Assembly: GCF_039710355.1 (NCBI RefSeq)
Contig: NZ_JBDKWZ010000003.1
Span: 1-64,000 of the forward strand
Length of the DNA: 64,000 bases
Source of the DNA: Rapidithrix thailandica
GTDB lineage: Bacteria; Bacteroidota; Bacteroidia; Cytophagales; Flammeovirgaceae
Direction: 5' to 3'
The translations under genes and the position numbers were made by a program. Of this stretch, positions 24,935 through 33,512 are shown piece by piece. The notes beneath the pieces are model-generated. The model did not search any database, had not been told where the DNA came from, and saw only the letters and a list, made by a program, of their open reading frames with translations. Each line of letters starts with the position of its first letter. The first letter of the stretch is position 1.

Positions 24935-25458
24935 AAAGCAGGGTGGGGTGAGTAACTCTCCCCTCCTTTTTTCTCAATTGCCTATTTTTAATCAATACAT
25001 CATAACAATATGCACAATGAATTTTACACAAAAATGCATTGAATGGTACTCTTATTCTCTATGATACGAACTTTGTTAAAGTCAAGTAGAAAATCACTCT
25101 TTAACTGTAAGCCCCTCTCCTTCTTCACTTCTTCAACACAACTTATTTTACGGTAACTTAAGTAGTAAAAGATTAGTCATTCAAGTAATGAAAAGACATT
25201 TCTTCTCAAAAGTAATGAGGAAATTCAACTACGCTTTAGAAGAAAGAAAAAAATGACATATACATTTTAACATTACTATAGATCTGGTAGTTACTTTCCC
25301 AAACAAATGTACCTTCCCACATTTATGTACATACGCTGCTTTTGTTCACCTTAGGTATTTATACTCACACAGTATTACTTAATCGTTAATTTAATATTAA
25401 CTTTGCAAAAATTTTATTAACAGATTATAAGATCTGAACTACTTACGGATACAGGTTA
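24935..25458. other. 524-bp intergenic region between redox operon and porin gene
   Basis: It contains the operon terminator at its left end and a -7-like element TAACTTTG (25398-25405) 54 bases before the porin start; no clear -33 was found at the right spacing. The middle is AT rich and holds no credible coding frame. Confidence 0.5.
24942..24972 (+). terminator. Terminator of the exported redox operon
   Basis: GGTGGGGTGAG (24942-24952) pairs with CTCTCCCCTCC (24956-24966) with two mismatches and is followed by six T residues. Confidence 0.7.
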
Positions 25459-26631
25459 ATGATGAAGAAGAGGTTCTATACTTTCGCTTTATTTATTGGA
25501 TTTTTAACGGCCCATCTTACACTACAAGCTCAAGACAACTGGAAAGACAAAGTAGGGAAAGGAATTACCTTGTTAGGGAAAGATTCTACTTTTAGCTTAA
25601 AGTTAGGCATGCGATTGCAAACCATGTACGAAGGGAGTGGTTCATTGGATGGTGGAAAGTGGCAAAGTGGAATGTCTATTCGGAGGTTCCGCCTCAAGTT
25701 CGGAGGTTTTGTATATCACCCTTCCTTAACTTATAAAATTCAGTTTGCACTGGCCAGTAGTAATTTCGTAGCAGAAGACCCTCTCAGACCGGACTATATA
25801 CCCGGACCTATCGCAGATGCTTATTTACAATGGCAATTCCATAAAAACTGGAGCATCCGGGTAGGGCAACAGAAGTTACCCGGCAACCGGGAGAATAATA
25901 TTTCTTCTCAAAAACTGGAATTTGCCGGCCGAAGCGAACTTAACAATCTCTTCCGTATAGACCGGGACATGGGTATTCAACTGCACTACAACAGTGACTT
26001 TATGCACTTGGCAACTGCCTTGTCTATGGGAGAAGGCCGCAACGTCTATTTTGACAATCAGGGAGGGTATAACTACACAGCCAGGGCCGAATTTTATCCT
26101 TTAGGCCAGTTTGAAGACAAAGGCCATACCTATGAACCGGACTTTGCCCGAGAAATCACGCCTAAATTACTTATCGGAGCTACCTACGACTTCAATGAAC
26201 AAGCCTCCCGCAGCAAGGGACAATCCGGTGATTTTCTGGAGGAACAACGCGATCTTACTACCTGGTTTGTTGATATGCTGATGAAATACCAAGGCTTTTC
26301 CACCTCAGTAACCTGGGCGCAAAAAAACACTCCCAATACGCCGGCTATCTGGGATGAAAACGGTGAGTTTGTTACTGCATTTACCACAGGAAGTGCCTTC
26401 AACTGGCAGGGCAGTTACTTGTTTAAAAACCACTTTGCCATTTCCGGAAGGTTTACTCATATCCGCCCGGATAGTGAAACGTTTGAACAAGATTATGAAA
26501 AATACACTTTAGGCCTAGGCAAATTCTTTTTCGGATACAATCTTAAATTACAATCGGATATCTCTTTGTTACAATACGCTGAAGGCGATGACTTTATGGA
26601 AGTAAAATGCCAACTTGAATTTGCTTTCTAA
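25459..26631 (+). CDS. OprO/OprP-type (phosphate-selective porin family) outer-membrane porin
   Basis: 390 residues from ATG 25459 (a second ATG follows directly). A Sec signal peptide ends at LQAQ (about residue 24). The mature part alternates hydrophobic and polar residues as in a beta-barrel: FSLKLGMRLQTMYEGSG, MSIRRFRLKFGGFVYHPSLT, YKIQFALASSN, DAYLQWQFHKNWSIRVGQQK, and it ends in F (CQLEFAF), the usual outer-membrane signature. The family (PF07396) transports phosphate, polyphosphate or other anions in some species; in Bacteroidota the substrates are mostly unknown. It is not adjacent to phosphate genes. It lies 524 bp after the redox operon with its own -7-like element, so a shared role is possible but not shown. 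Confidence 0.87.
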   Translation: MMKKRFYTFALFIGFLTAHLTLQAQDNWKDKVGKGITLLGKDSTFSLKLGMRLQTMYEGSGSLDGGKWQSGMSIRRFRLKFGGFVYHPSLTYKIQFALASSNFVAEDPLRPDYIPGPIADAYLQWQFHKNWSIRVGQQKLPGNRENNISSQKLEFAGRSELNNLFRIDRDMGIQLHYNSDFMHLATALSMGEGRNVYFDNQGGYNYTARAEFYPLGQFEDKGHTYEPDFAREITPKLLIGATYDFNEQASRSKGQSGDFLEEQRDLTTWFVDMLMKYQGFSTSVTWAQKNTPNTPAIWDENGEFVTAFTTGSAFNWQGSYLFKNHFAISGRFTHIRPDSETFEQDYEKYTLGLGKFFFGYNLKLQSDISLLQYAEGDDFMEVKCQLEFAF

Positions 26632-26902
26632 TAAAGTTGATTGCTTTCCGATTTCAATGGTATAATTGTCTGTGGAAAATTGAAGGGCCTTTACCCTCAT
26701 GAAAAAGTAAAACTTCTTTTGCTTGATCAAATTTCATAGTTGATCAAGGTAAGGATACTCATTACCATCACCCCAGACTTCACAAACAGACAAATTACGT
26801 CTGGCAAGCACTTTTTTTACTTGTTTTAAAGCAAATAACAATGAACCGAAGTCTGAACATTAAGTCAAAATCCGGTTAAGTGATTTTCCAATTGATCATG
26901 CG

Positions 26903-27103
26903 ATGTACAATGAAGCACAAATCTATAGGTTGGATTTCGCTCTCCACCAGGGTCAAAAAGCGTATAATAACTTCAATCCAAGTCTGGAAAAACTCAAAAA
27001 GCCCCTTCGCAATTTCAAAGGAACGGAAAAGGCAGTAAGCAAACCGTTGCTACTACAACTTAGCAACAACTATCAAGCCGACTTCCAAGCAGCAGAAAGT
27101 TGA
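26903..27103 (+). CDS. Possible 66-residue hypothetical protein (doubtful)
   Basis: An ATG-started frame rich in K, N and L, with no signal peptide, membrane segment or known motif. It is listed only because the region has no other content; it may be non-coding. Confidence 0.2.
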   Translation: MYNEAQIYRLDFALHQGQKAYNNFNPSLEKLKKPLRNFKGTEKAVSKPLLLQLSNNYQADFQAAES

Positions 27104-27200
27104 AAAGTAAAAATAGTTCATTAATTGTTTCCAGAACTACAAGAAGGGTGGGCATTTTTTGCTCTCCCTTTCTTTTGATATTATTAAACAGGTTCAAAAC

Positions 27201-27231
27201 AAAAACGGTCATGCAATGCATGACCGTTTTT
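27201..27231. terminator. Near-perfect palindromic hairpin
   Basis: AAAAACGGTCATGCA (27201-27215) and TGCATGACCGTTTTT (27217-27231) are exact reverse complements around one base. The A-rich and T-rich ends allow termination in both directions. Confidence 0.7.
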
Positions 27232-27545
27232 GGGTTAGTCGAGTTTATTAAAGTAACACTGTTAAAACAGTTATCAACAATATTATGTCAATACGGATCT
27301 AAGCTCAATTAGTTTTGAACTTTCTCTATTTACATGGTCACAAAGAATAGTTTCATTGGAGCTCCGGTGTAAATGGTACGGCTTTTCTTTACTTAAAAAG
27401 CCCTGTATTCAGAACTTGTTTAAATTTCTTCCTTTGGGCTAAAAACTCCCATTTCAGAAACCTCAGCACAGCATTTTGAGAACCCTAAGCGGAGATTTTT
27501 TTACCATCAAAGGTGGCAAACCAGCAAGGAATATTCAACATGTTC

Positions 27546-28787
27546 TTACTTGTTTTCATCCTTTTTGAAATTACTTCGTTTATGAAACTTTTTTTTCTTG
27601 TTCCAAGGCTTTCGCTTTCCTTTGCTGGAATTTTTACGCACCGGATTGTATTCCGGGCCTTTTCCCAAACCTTCCGGCAATGCAAGTTTGGGAACTTCTT
27701 TTCCCATCATATTTTCGATTTGATAAAACTTGCGTTGGTCTTTTTCATTTATTAGGGTAATGGCCACCCCTTCCGTATCCGCTCTTGCTGTCCGGCCAAT
27801 ACGATGAATGTAATCTTCTGGATCACCGGGAGAATCGTAATTGATCACCAAGCTAATGCCTTCCACATCAATTCCTCTGGAAAGAATATCCGTACCGATC
27901 AACACCCGCAGCATCCGGTTTTTAAACTTCCGCATCAACTCTTCCCTTTCCGGCTGTTCCAGGTCAGAGTGAAAGCCCTCAACCATCAGATTCATCCGTT
28001 TTAAGGCCCGACTCAGGTTATTCACAATTTTTTTAGTGGAGGCAAAGATCAATACCGACTGATAATCATCGCTTTTTAAAATTTGTTTGATCAGGTTTTC
28101 TTTCTGATCATCGTAAACCATATAAGCCTGTTGTTGCACCCCTTCGGCAGGTTTGGAAATCGCCACATTGACCTCCTCCGGTTGGTTTAAAATCTTATTG
28201 GTCAAGCTTCGGATTTTCGGAGGCATAGTTGCTGAAAACAGGAGCGTTTGCCTTTTTTTGGGCAGGCGGTTGATAATGCTCATGATATCATTATAAAAGC
28301 CCATATCCAACATGCGATCGGCCTCATCCAACACCAAATGCTCTACTTCTTGTAAATTAATATCTTGAGAAGCCATTTGAGCAAGCAAACGTCCCGGTGT
28401 TGCGATGATCATATCCACTCCTTCCTTCAAAGCTTTTTTCTGTTGCTCCCAAGTAGCGCCATCCCCTCCGCCATACACAGGCATCACACTTACCGGAGCA
28501 TAATAACTGAAGCCTTCCAGTTGTTGATCGATCTGCATCACCAGTTCTCGGGTAGGCACCAACACCAAGGTATTCAAATGTCTTTTGGGAGAATTTATAA
28601 TTTTATGCAACAAAGGCAAGATAAAAGCAGCGGTCTTTCCGGTACCCGTCTGCGCGCAAGCCACCAAATCCTTATGGCTCATGATCAAAGGTATTGCTTG
28701 TTCTTGTATCGGAGTCGGTTGATTAAACCCCATATAAAACAAGCCTTCCAACAAATCCGGATCTAAGTTAAAATCTTCAAATGTCAA
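27546..28787 (-). CDS. DEAD-box ATP-dependent RNA helicase (RhlE-like)
   Basis: 413 residues. The upstream aromatic F and Q motif are FEDF...GFNQPTPIQEQAIP; motif I is AQTGTGKT at residues 45-52; motif Ia is PTRELVMQI; motif II is LDEADRMLD; motif III is SATMP. The second RecA-like domain has FASTKK, GFHSDLEQPEREELM, VLIGTDILSRGIDV and the arginine finger segment YIHRIGRTAR. The C-terminal 30 residues are a basic tail (RKPWNKKKKFHKRSNFKK) that would hold RNA nonspecifically. Bacteria usually keep several such helicases for ribosome assembly and mRNA turnover, often important in the cold. It is a single gene, 183 bp downstream of the start of the next minus-strand gene's end. Confidence 0.95.
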   Translation of the reverse strand: MTFEDFNLDPDLLEGLFYMGFNQPTPIQEQAIPLIMSHKDLVACAQTGTGKTAAFILPLLHKIINSPKRHLNTLVLVPTRELVMQIDQQLEGFSYYAPVSVMPVYGGGDGATWEQQKKALKEGVDMIIATPGRLLAQMASQDINLQEVEHLVLDEADRMLDMGFYNDIMSIINRLPKKRQTLLFSATMPPKIRSLTNKILNQPEEVNVAISKPAEGVQQQAYMVYDDQKENLIKQILKSDDYQSVLIFASTKKIVNNLSRALKRMNLMVEGFHSDLEQPEREELMRKFKNRMLRVLIGTDILSRGIDVEGISLVINYDSPGDPEDYIHRIGRTARADTEGVAITLINEKDQRKFYQIENMMGKEVPKLALPEGLGKGPEYNPVRKNSSKGKRKPWNKKKKFHKRSNFKKDENK

Positions 28788-28970
28788 ATTGTAAGTGATT
28801 TTGATGAATACTAATTCTTTCTGTCACAAAAACCCTATGTGCACAGAAAGCTCATAAGTTACACGTTTCTGATCAAAAGGGATTCTTTGAAACGTCATTA
28901 TTTTCAATAAGTCATAAAAGAATAGTGTTATATCTTCCTTATTTATGCGTCTAATCGTCTGTAAAAGGGC

Positions 28971-30524
28971 TTAAACCTTCGTTTCGTTTTTTCCTTTTTT
29001 TGCCTTTAACTTCAACTCATACAAATCCTTTCTACGGTCTTTTAAGTTGGTGACACTTCCCTTAGAGTGTAATTCTTTTAGCAGGTCCAAATCAATATCC
29101 ACAATCAGAGTCATTTCGGTATTAGGTGTGGCTTCCGCTTTCACGCCATTGGTAGGAAAGGCAAAATCAGCCGGGGTAAACACTGCCGATTGCGCAAACT
29201 GAATGTCCATATTATTGACCTTAGGCAAGTTGCCCACACATCCGGCAATGGCCACATAACATTCGTTTTCGATGGCACGGGCTTTTGCACAATGTCGCAC
29301 ACGCGTGTAGCCGTTTTGTGTATCGGTGAGGAATGGAACAAACAAAATTTGTAAGCCTTGTTCGGCCATGATCCGGGTCATCTCAGGAAATTCCACATCG
29401 TAACAAATGGCCACTCCTATTTTACCCGCGTCCGTATCAAACACTTTAATTTCATCCCCCCCAATCATCCCCCAGTAAAAGATTTCATTGGGTGTAATAT
29501 GGATTTTCTCATAGACCTCCATGGTGCCATCTCTTCTACACAAAAACCCTACATTGTACAGGCCTTCGTTTTCTTTCCACAAAGGCATGCTTCCCGAGAT
29601 GATATTTACATTGTAAGAAACGGCAAATTCCAACAGTTTTTTGCTCAAGGGTTCGGTAAATTCGGCCAGTTTCCGCATGGCTTCGGCTTCGGTGAGGTGA
29701 TTGTAAGAGGCCATTAAGGGAGCATTGAACAACTCCGGGAACAACATGAAATCGCTACCATAATCCGAAACGGCATCTACAAAAAACTCCATTTGTTCAT
29801 ATAGCTCTTCCAAATCTTTGAAATGCCGCATTTGCCATTGCACCAATCCTAATCTGACCACCGGCTTAGGGGCATTGATCAGGGGTTCATGCTCTTCGTA
29901 ATAAATATTCGGCCACTCCATCAAAGCCGCATATTCCAACGATTCGTGGTCGCCTTTCAAATATCCTTTCAGAATTCTTTTAATATAAAAATCGTTGGCC
30001 AGTTGAAAGGACAATACCGGATCATAAAGTTCTTTGGTCTTTACTTTTTGAATGTATTCCTTGGGTGTCAAATCCTCCGCCACTTTATGATAGTTAGGCA
30101 GACGCCCCCCAATAATGATGGATTTGAGGTTCAGGTTTTCGCAAATTTCTTTCCGGGCATCGTACAGCCTTCTCCCCAGGCGCAGCCCCCGGTATTCCGG
30201 ATGTACAAACACATCGATTCCGTACAACACATCGCCCTTAGGATCATGGGTTCCAAAATTATAATTATCCGTAATTTGTTTGTATGTATGCCGGTCGCCA
30301 AACTTATCGTAATCTACAATGATGGAAAGAGCACTGCCTACAATTTTATCATCCGCCAGAATGGCAATCTGCCCTTCGGGAAAGATATCCAATAGTTTAT
30401 CAATATGATGTTCCTTCCAATAAGCCTCTTCAATATCCCCATAGGCTTCCATCATAGAATGCTTTAATTCCCAATAGTCGCTCAATTGTAAATTCCGCAG
30501 GGTGATTTTATGAATTTCTCTCAT
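28971..30524 (-). CDS. GNAT acetyltransferase-carbon/nitrogen hydrolase fusion
   Basis: 517 residues. Residues about 5-200 are a GNAT domain, with the acetyl-CoA loop YRGLRLGRRLYDAR at 111-124. Residues about 225-505 are a nitrilase-superfamily amidohydrolase, with the E-K-C triad in the contexts LFPELF, YEKIHITPNE and GVAICYDVEFPE. This two-domain fusion is a known, widely conserved protein with an uncertain substrate; the two halves could acetylate an amine and hydrolyse an amide of the same compound. It is a single gene on the minus strand, with no terminator seen between it and the DEAD-box gene (183 bp apart), so read-through is possible. Confidence 0.93.
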   Translation of the reverse strand: MREIHKITLRNLQLSDYWELKHSMMEAYGDIEEAYWKEHHIDKLLDIFPEGQIAILADDKIVGSALSIIVDYDKFGDRHTYKQITDNYNFGTHDPKGDVLYGIDVFVHPEYRGLRLGRRLYDARKEICENLNLKSIIIGGRLPNYHKVAEDLTPKEYIQKVKTKELYDPVLSFQLANDFYIKRILKGYLKGDHESLEYAALMEWPNIYYEEHEPLINAPKPVVRLGLVQWQMRHFKDLEELYEQMEFFVDAVSDYGSDFMLFPELFNAPLMASYNHLTEAEAMRKLAEFTEPLSKKLLEFAVSYNVNIISGSMPLWKENEGLYNVGFLCRRDGTMEVYEKIHITPNEIFYWGMIGGDEIKVFDTDAGKIGVAICYDVEFPEMTRIMAEQGLQILFVPFLTDTQNGYTRVRHCAKARAIENECYVAIAGCVGNLPKVNNMDIQFAQSAVFTPADFAFPTNGVKAEATPNTEMTLIVDIDLDLLKELHSKGSVTNLKDRRKDLYELKLKAKKGKNETKV

Positions 30525-30788
30525 GGTTGTTGGTAACTCTGATTTCTATCAAAGTTAAGCTAAAAAAATATGTACCAATAGCAAGAGGCTAAGGGAGTTG
30601 TCAGAAAAACACCTGTTTGATTATCAATTTAGCACAAGGTGTATCCATAAACGGCACGGTTTTTCAACTTTTACAAGTAAACAAAGAATGGGGTGAGTCA
30701 AATATCCCCCATACTTCATGATAAACCTTCTATCAGAATTTTGTATATTTCAGGCCTATTTTACCTGACTATTGAAGACAATACTTAG

Positions 30789-31268
30789 ATGATGAAGACG
30801 ATACTCTCCTGGTTTTTGTTCTATGTGGTGACTTGCGGATTGTGCAATCCTGTGAAAGCCCAAAGCAAACCACCCACCCAATGGTCTTATGAACTTTCAA
30901 AAACCAAGTATCAATCCGGGGAAGAGATAGAATTAATTTTCAAAGTAAAAATTCAGGCACCCTGGTACCTGTACTCTACGGATTTTGATCCTGATTTAGG
31001 TCCTAAGATAACCAGTTTTGCCTTTAACACCCACAAAAGCTACGAGCTAATCGGAGATATTCAACCCATCAAACCCCGAAAAAAATACGACCCGCTCTGG
31101 GAAGGTGAGATCAGCTATTTCACCAAAACCGCAGAGTTCCGGCAAAAAATCAAAGTGAAGCACTCCAAGCCTCAGATCAGTGGTACCTTTAACTTTCAGG
31201 TATGTAGCGATGAGGATGGCAAATGCCTCAACTTTTCTCAAGAATTTAATTTTTCGGATTTTTTGTAA
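30789..31268 (+). CDS. Exported DsbD-alpha-like domain protein
   Basis: 159 residues. A signal peptide (hydrophobic core TILSWFLFYVVTCGLC, cleavage near VKAQ, residue 25) precedes an immunoglobulin-like domain matching the N-terminal (alpha) domain of DsbD: SYELSKTKYQSGEEIELIFKV, APWYLYSTDF, WEGEISYFTKTAEFRQKI, and FNFQVCSDEDGKCLNF. The last part holds C139 and C146. DsbD-alpha of E. coli has two Cys five residues apart at this site; here six lie between. The transmembrane and thioredoxin-like domains of full DsbD are absent, so electrons would have to come from another protein. Stand-alone alpha domains of this type are common in Bacteroidota, and the physiological partner is unknown. A perfect hairpin terminator follows. 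Confidence 0.8.
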   Translation: MMKTILSWFLFYVVTCGLCNPVKAQSKPPTQWSYELSKTKYQSGEEIELIFKVKIQAPWYLYSTDFDPDLGPKITSFAFNTHKSYELIGDIQPIKPRKKYDPLWEGEISYFTKTAEFRQKIKVKHSKPQISGTFNFQVCSDEDGKCLNFSQEFNFSDFL

Positions 31269-31283
31269 AAACCCAAAATATAA

Positions 31284-31314
31284 AAAGACACCCACCAAAC
31301 CGGTGGGTGTCTTT
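31284..31314. terminator. Bidirectional hairpin terminator
   Basis: A perfect 13-bp stem (AAAGACACCCACC at 31284-31296, GGTGGGTGTCTTT at 31302-31314) between convergent genes, with A and T runs on the two sides. Confidence 0.88.
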
Positions 31315-31352
31315 GCTTTTGAAAGTATGTAAAATACGCTTAGAATTTTCTT

Positions 31353-32585
31353 TTAAGGATGACTGATTGCGGGTTTTCTTCTGCTCAAGCCAAAGTACAA
31401 TAGGTTGGCCAAGAAGGTACAACTCAACATAATCGCTGCCAGAGGCAGCAAGCTTTCTCCTCCTTGCAATCGACTCAATACAAAGCTGGTAATTCCGCCT
31501 AAAATAAATTGTACAATCCCCATGGTGGCATTGGCAGTTCCTCCCATGGTTGGAAAGTAATTCATCACGATACCGGAAGCATTACCATAAATCAACCCTT
31601 GTGCTCCCACAAAAAGTGCAATGGCAGGGAATACCAACATCAAAGAAGGTTGCAGCAAACTGGCCAATAGGAATACCCCACCTGCCAAAAATTGTAACCG
31701 CAATCCGTATTTTAACAAGCGTTCGGGCGACTGTTGTTTGACCAGGCGTACATTCAAGGCACTCAAGATCATGAGCATAAGCACATTGGTGCTGAAATAA
31801 AACGGAAACTCCGCGGTGGTAACCCCATAGTAGCCGATAAATAATGACGAGGCACCCGAAATAAAGGCAAACATTCCGGCAAAACCCAAGCCCCCCATCA
31901 GCATAAATGCAATGGCTTGTTTATTCCGTATCACCTTTCCATAATTTTCCAAGGTGGATTTCCACTGTTCCGGTTCTTTTGATTTTGCCTTGGTTTCTTT
32001 GATCCGTAAACTAAAAACCAGAAACATCAACGCGGCATAGATCGTGAAAAAGATAAAAATAGAACGCCAGCCAAAAAACCTAAGCAATAATGTTCCGAAC
32101 ATCGGAGCGATCAACGGAGCCAACATCCGTACCATGGAGATGGCAGTCAGTTTCCGGGCTATTTCCACTCCGTCAAACAAATCCCGGATAATGGCCAATC
32201 CGACAACGGTGGTAAACCCTCCTCCAATGGCTTGGATAAAACGGGCCGTCCACAGTTGATAGATAGATCCCCCCACACTAATCCATAAGCTGGCCAAAGT
32301 AAACAATAACAGGCCGGCAAAACCCACCGGTTTTCTTCCTTTCAAATCGGAGAATGCACCGCCAAAAAACTGTCCCACAGCAAAGCCGATCATATACAGC
32401 GCCAAGGTTGCCTCTACATTTCCGTGAGAAGTATTCATTTCCTCGGCAATGGCACCGATAGCGGGCAAGTAAGTATCAATTGCCAAAGGCGAAAGAGCTG
32501 TCAATGCGCCTATCAGCGCTACCAGCCAACCGGCCGATATGAATTTTTCTTTTGCTGATGTATTCGGGTTAAGTGTTTTACTCAT
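31353..32585 (-). CDS. Bcr/CflA-type MFS multidrug efflux transporter
   Basis: 410 residues with twelve predicted membrane helices. Family signs are the start of helix 1 (LTALSPLAIDTYLPAI), the MFS motif A loop (GGAFSDLKGRKPVGFAG) and FIQAIGGGFTTVVGLAIIRD in helix 4. This DHA1 subgroup exports drugs such as bicyclomycin and sulfonamides, or small peptides and cysteine; the real substrate cannot be read from sequence. A MarR-family regulator gene lies 244 bp upstream on the same strand, with an operator-like sequence in between, so it is probably induced by a MarR ligand. Confidence 0.92.
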   Translation of the reverse strand: MSKTLNPNTSAKEKFISAGWLVALIGALTALSPLAIDTYLPAIGAIAEEMNTSHGNVEATLALYMIGFAVGQFFGGAFSDLKGRKPVGFAGLLLFTLASLWISVGGSIYQLWTARFIQAIGGGFTTVVGLAIIRDLFDGVEIARKLTAISMVRMLAPLIAPMFGTLLLRFFGWRSIFIFFTIYAALMFLVFSLRIKETKAKSKEPEQWKSTLENYGKVIRNKQAIAFMLMGGLGFAGMFAFISGASSLFIGYYGVTTAEFPFYFSTNVLMLMILSALNVRLVKQQSPERLLKYGLRLQFLAGGVFLLASLLQPSLMLVFPAIALFVGAQGLIYGNASGIVMNYFPTMGGTANATMGIVQFILGGITSFVLSRLQGGESLLPLAAIMLSCTFLANLLYFGLSRRKPAISHP

Positions 32586-32829
32586 ACAAAAATTTAGTAT
32601 TTAATTTAGTTTTCAAATTTTCAAATACCCTTTCCTAGGACATGCGCTACCATGCCCGCCTTGAAACGGATAATCGAAATGTTGAACAAATGGTTTTCAA
32701 ATGTTAGCTACTCCCAGTTTTTAAGAAAATATTAATGAGGAGCATCCGATAAAAATACCCCTCTCAAAGGAGCTTTCACTGGATATCGGCTCTTTAAGAC
32801 GGGCTTATAGGTATACCAAAACCGTTTAC
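32586..32829. promoter_or_regulatory. Upstream region of the efflux gene with a second operator-like site
   Basis: The segment TGGTTTTCAAATGTTAGCTA (32691-32710) shares the core TTCAAATGT and flanks with the palindrome before the MarR gene (33310-33329), with one inserted base per half. A weaker half-site TAGTTTTCAAAT lies near 32609-32620. This suggests one regulator binds both promoters. Confidence 0.45.
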
Positions 32830-33303
32830 CTAATCTTCTTTTTTTTCTATTCTGAACCTGTATTTTGACTTCGGAAGACTCGCACTCAAATCCATCATTT
32901 TCAAAACCATTTTATGAAACACCTGCACTTCCTCTTCCGAAAAATCTTTTAAAAACAAGTCGTTGGTTTGCCGGATGGCCTCCCTGATAGGAGGAATTAG
33001 CGCTTTTCCTTTTGCTGTAGATACCAAGTATTGCTCTCTCCTGTCATCCGGATTTTGCTTTCTTTCCACCAGCCCTCTTTCACTTAGGTAGTCTACGATT
33101 CGCAATACGGATACTTTGTCTTTCCGTAGCCGTTTTCCCAACTCTTTTTGGGTAAGCTTCCCACAATTTTCACAAACGGTTAATAGAGGTACATGAAACC
33201 GCTCTAAGCCATGTACGGAAAGTTGCCGGGTCATTTCCCCTAAATACGCTTCTGATATACGGGCTAACAGTCCACCGTATACGATATCTTTATTCTCGTT
33301 CAA
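32830..33303 (-). CDS. MarR-family transcription regulator
   Basis: 157 residues with the MarR winged-helix core: LLTVCENCGKLTQKELGKRL (first HTH helix), KDKVSVLRIVDYLSERGLVERK (recognition helix), NPDDRREQYLVSTAKGKAL (wing). The DDRR turn is the family hallmark. The terminal helices would form the dimer. The N-terminal helix holds no clear redox cysteine array; the two Cys in CENCG could sense oxidants or metals, but this is speculation. A 20-bp inverted repeat lies 7 bp upstream of the start, suggesting autorepression. The downstream MFS gene is the natural target. Confidence 0.93.
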   Translation of the reverse strand: MNENKDIVYGGLLARISEAYLGEMTRQLSVHGLERFHVPLLTVCENCGKLTQKELGKRLRKDKVSVLRIVDYLSERGLVERKQNPDDRREQYLVSTAKGKALIPPIREAIRQTNDLFLKDFSEEEVQVFHKMVLKMMDLSASLPKSKYRFRIEKKED

Positions 33304-33309
33304 ATCAGA

Positions 33310-33329
33310 ATAGTTTCAAATGTAACTAT
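33310..33329 (-). promoter_or_regulatory. Probable MarR operator ATAGTT-N8-AACTAT
   Basis: Perfect 6-bp arms separated by 8 bases, directly upstream of the MarR-family start codon, at a position where binding would block translation initiation or early transcription. Size and symmetry are normal for MarR dimers. Confidence 0.65.
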
Positions 33330-33512
33330 ATGCAAAGATTACTATTTATCCAAAATTTTGCAAGCTTTACCAGGATATTTAACAGTTTAACGACATAAGG
33401 TTGACGATGGGAGGAACAGCGGGAGATGAAAGGAATTACTCTTTTTGGCAATGAACCGGGGGAAATTTCAAGAAAATATTTCCCAATTTCTCCCCGTTCA
33501 CAGATCTTTGAA

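Larger units (their letters stand above)
26632..27545. other. 914-bp region without a convincing gene
   Basis: The longest possible gene is a 66-residue frame at 26903-27103 (MYNEAQIYRLDF...), which resembles nothing I recognise and has no promoter match. A second frame (27100-27312) overlaps a hairpin and is unlikely. The region also holds a partial hairpin followed by T residues near 27141-27176 and a strong hairpin at 27201-27231. No transposase remnant was recognised. Confidence 0.5.

Noticed and set aside
27100..27312. 70-codon frame overlapping a hairpin
   Set aside because: TTG start, hairpin inside it, no motif; more likely untranslated terminator region.
26632..27545. Insertion-sequence remnant
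   Set aside because: No transposase motif, terminal repeats or target duplication could be found by reading.
33451..33502. Terminator after the S10 peptidase gene
   Set aside because: The stem TGAAC...GTTCA has mismatches and no T-run on the minus strand.
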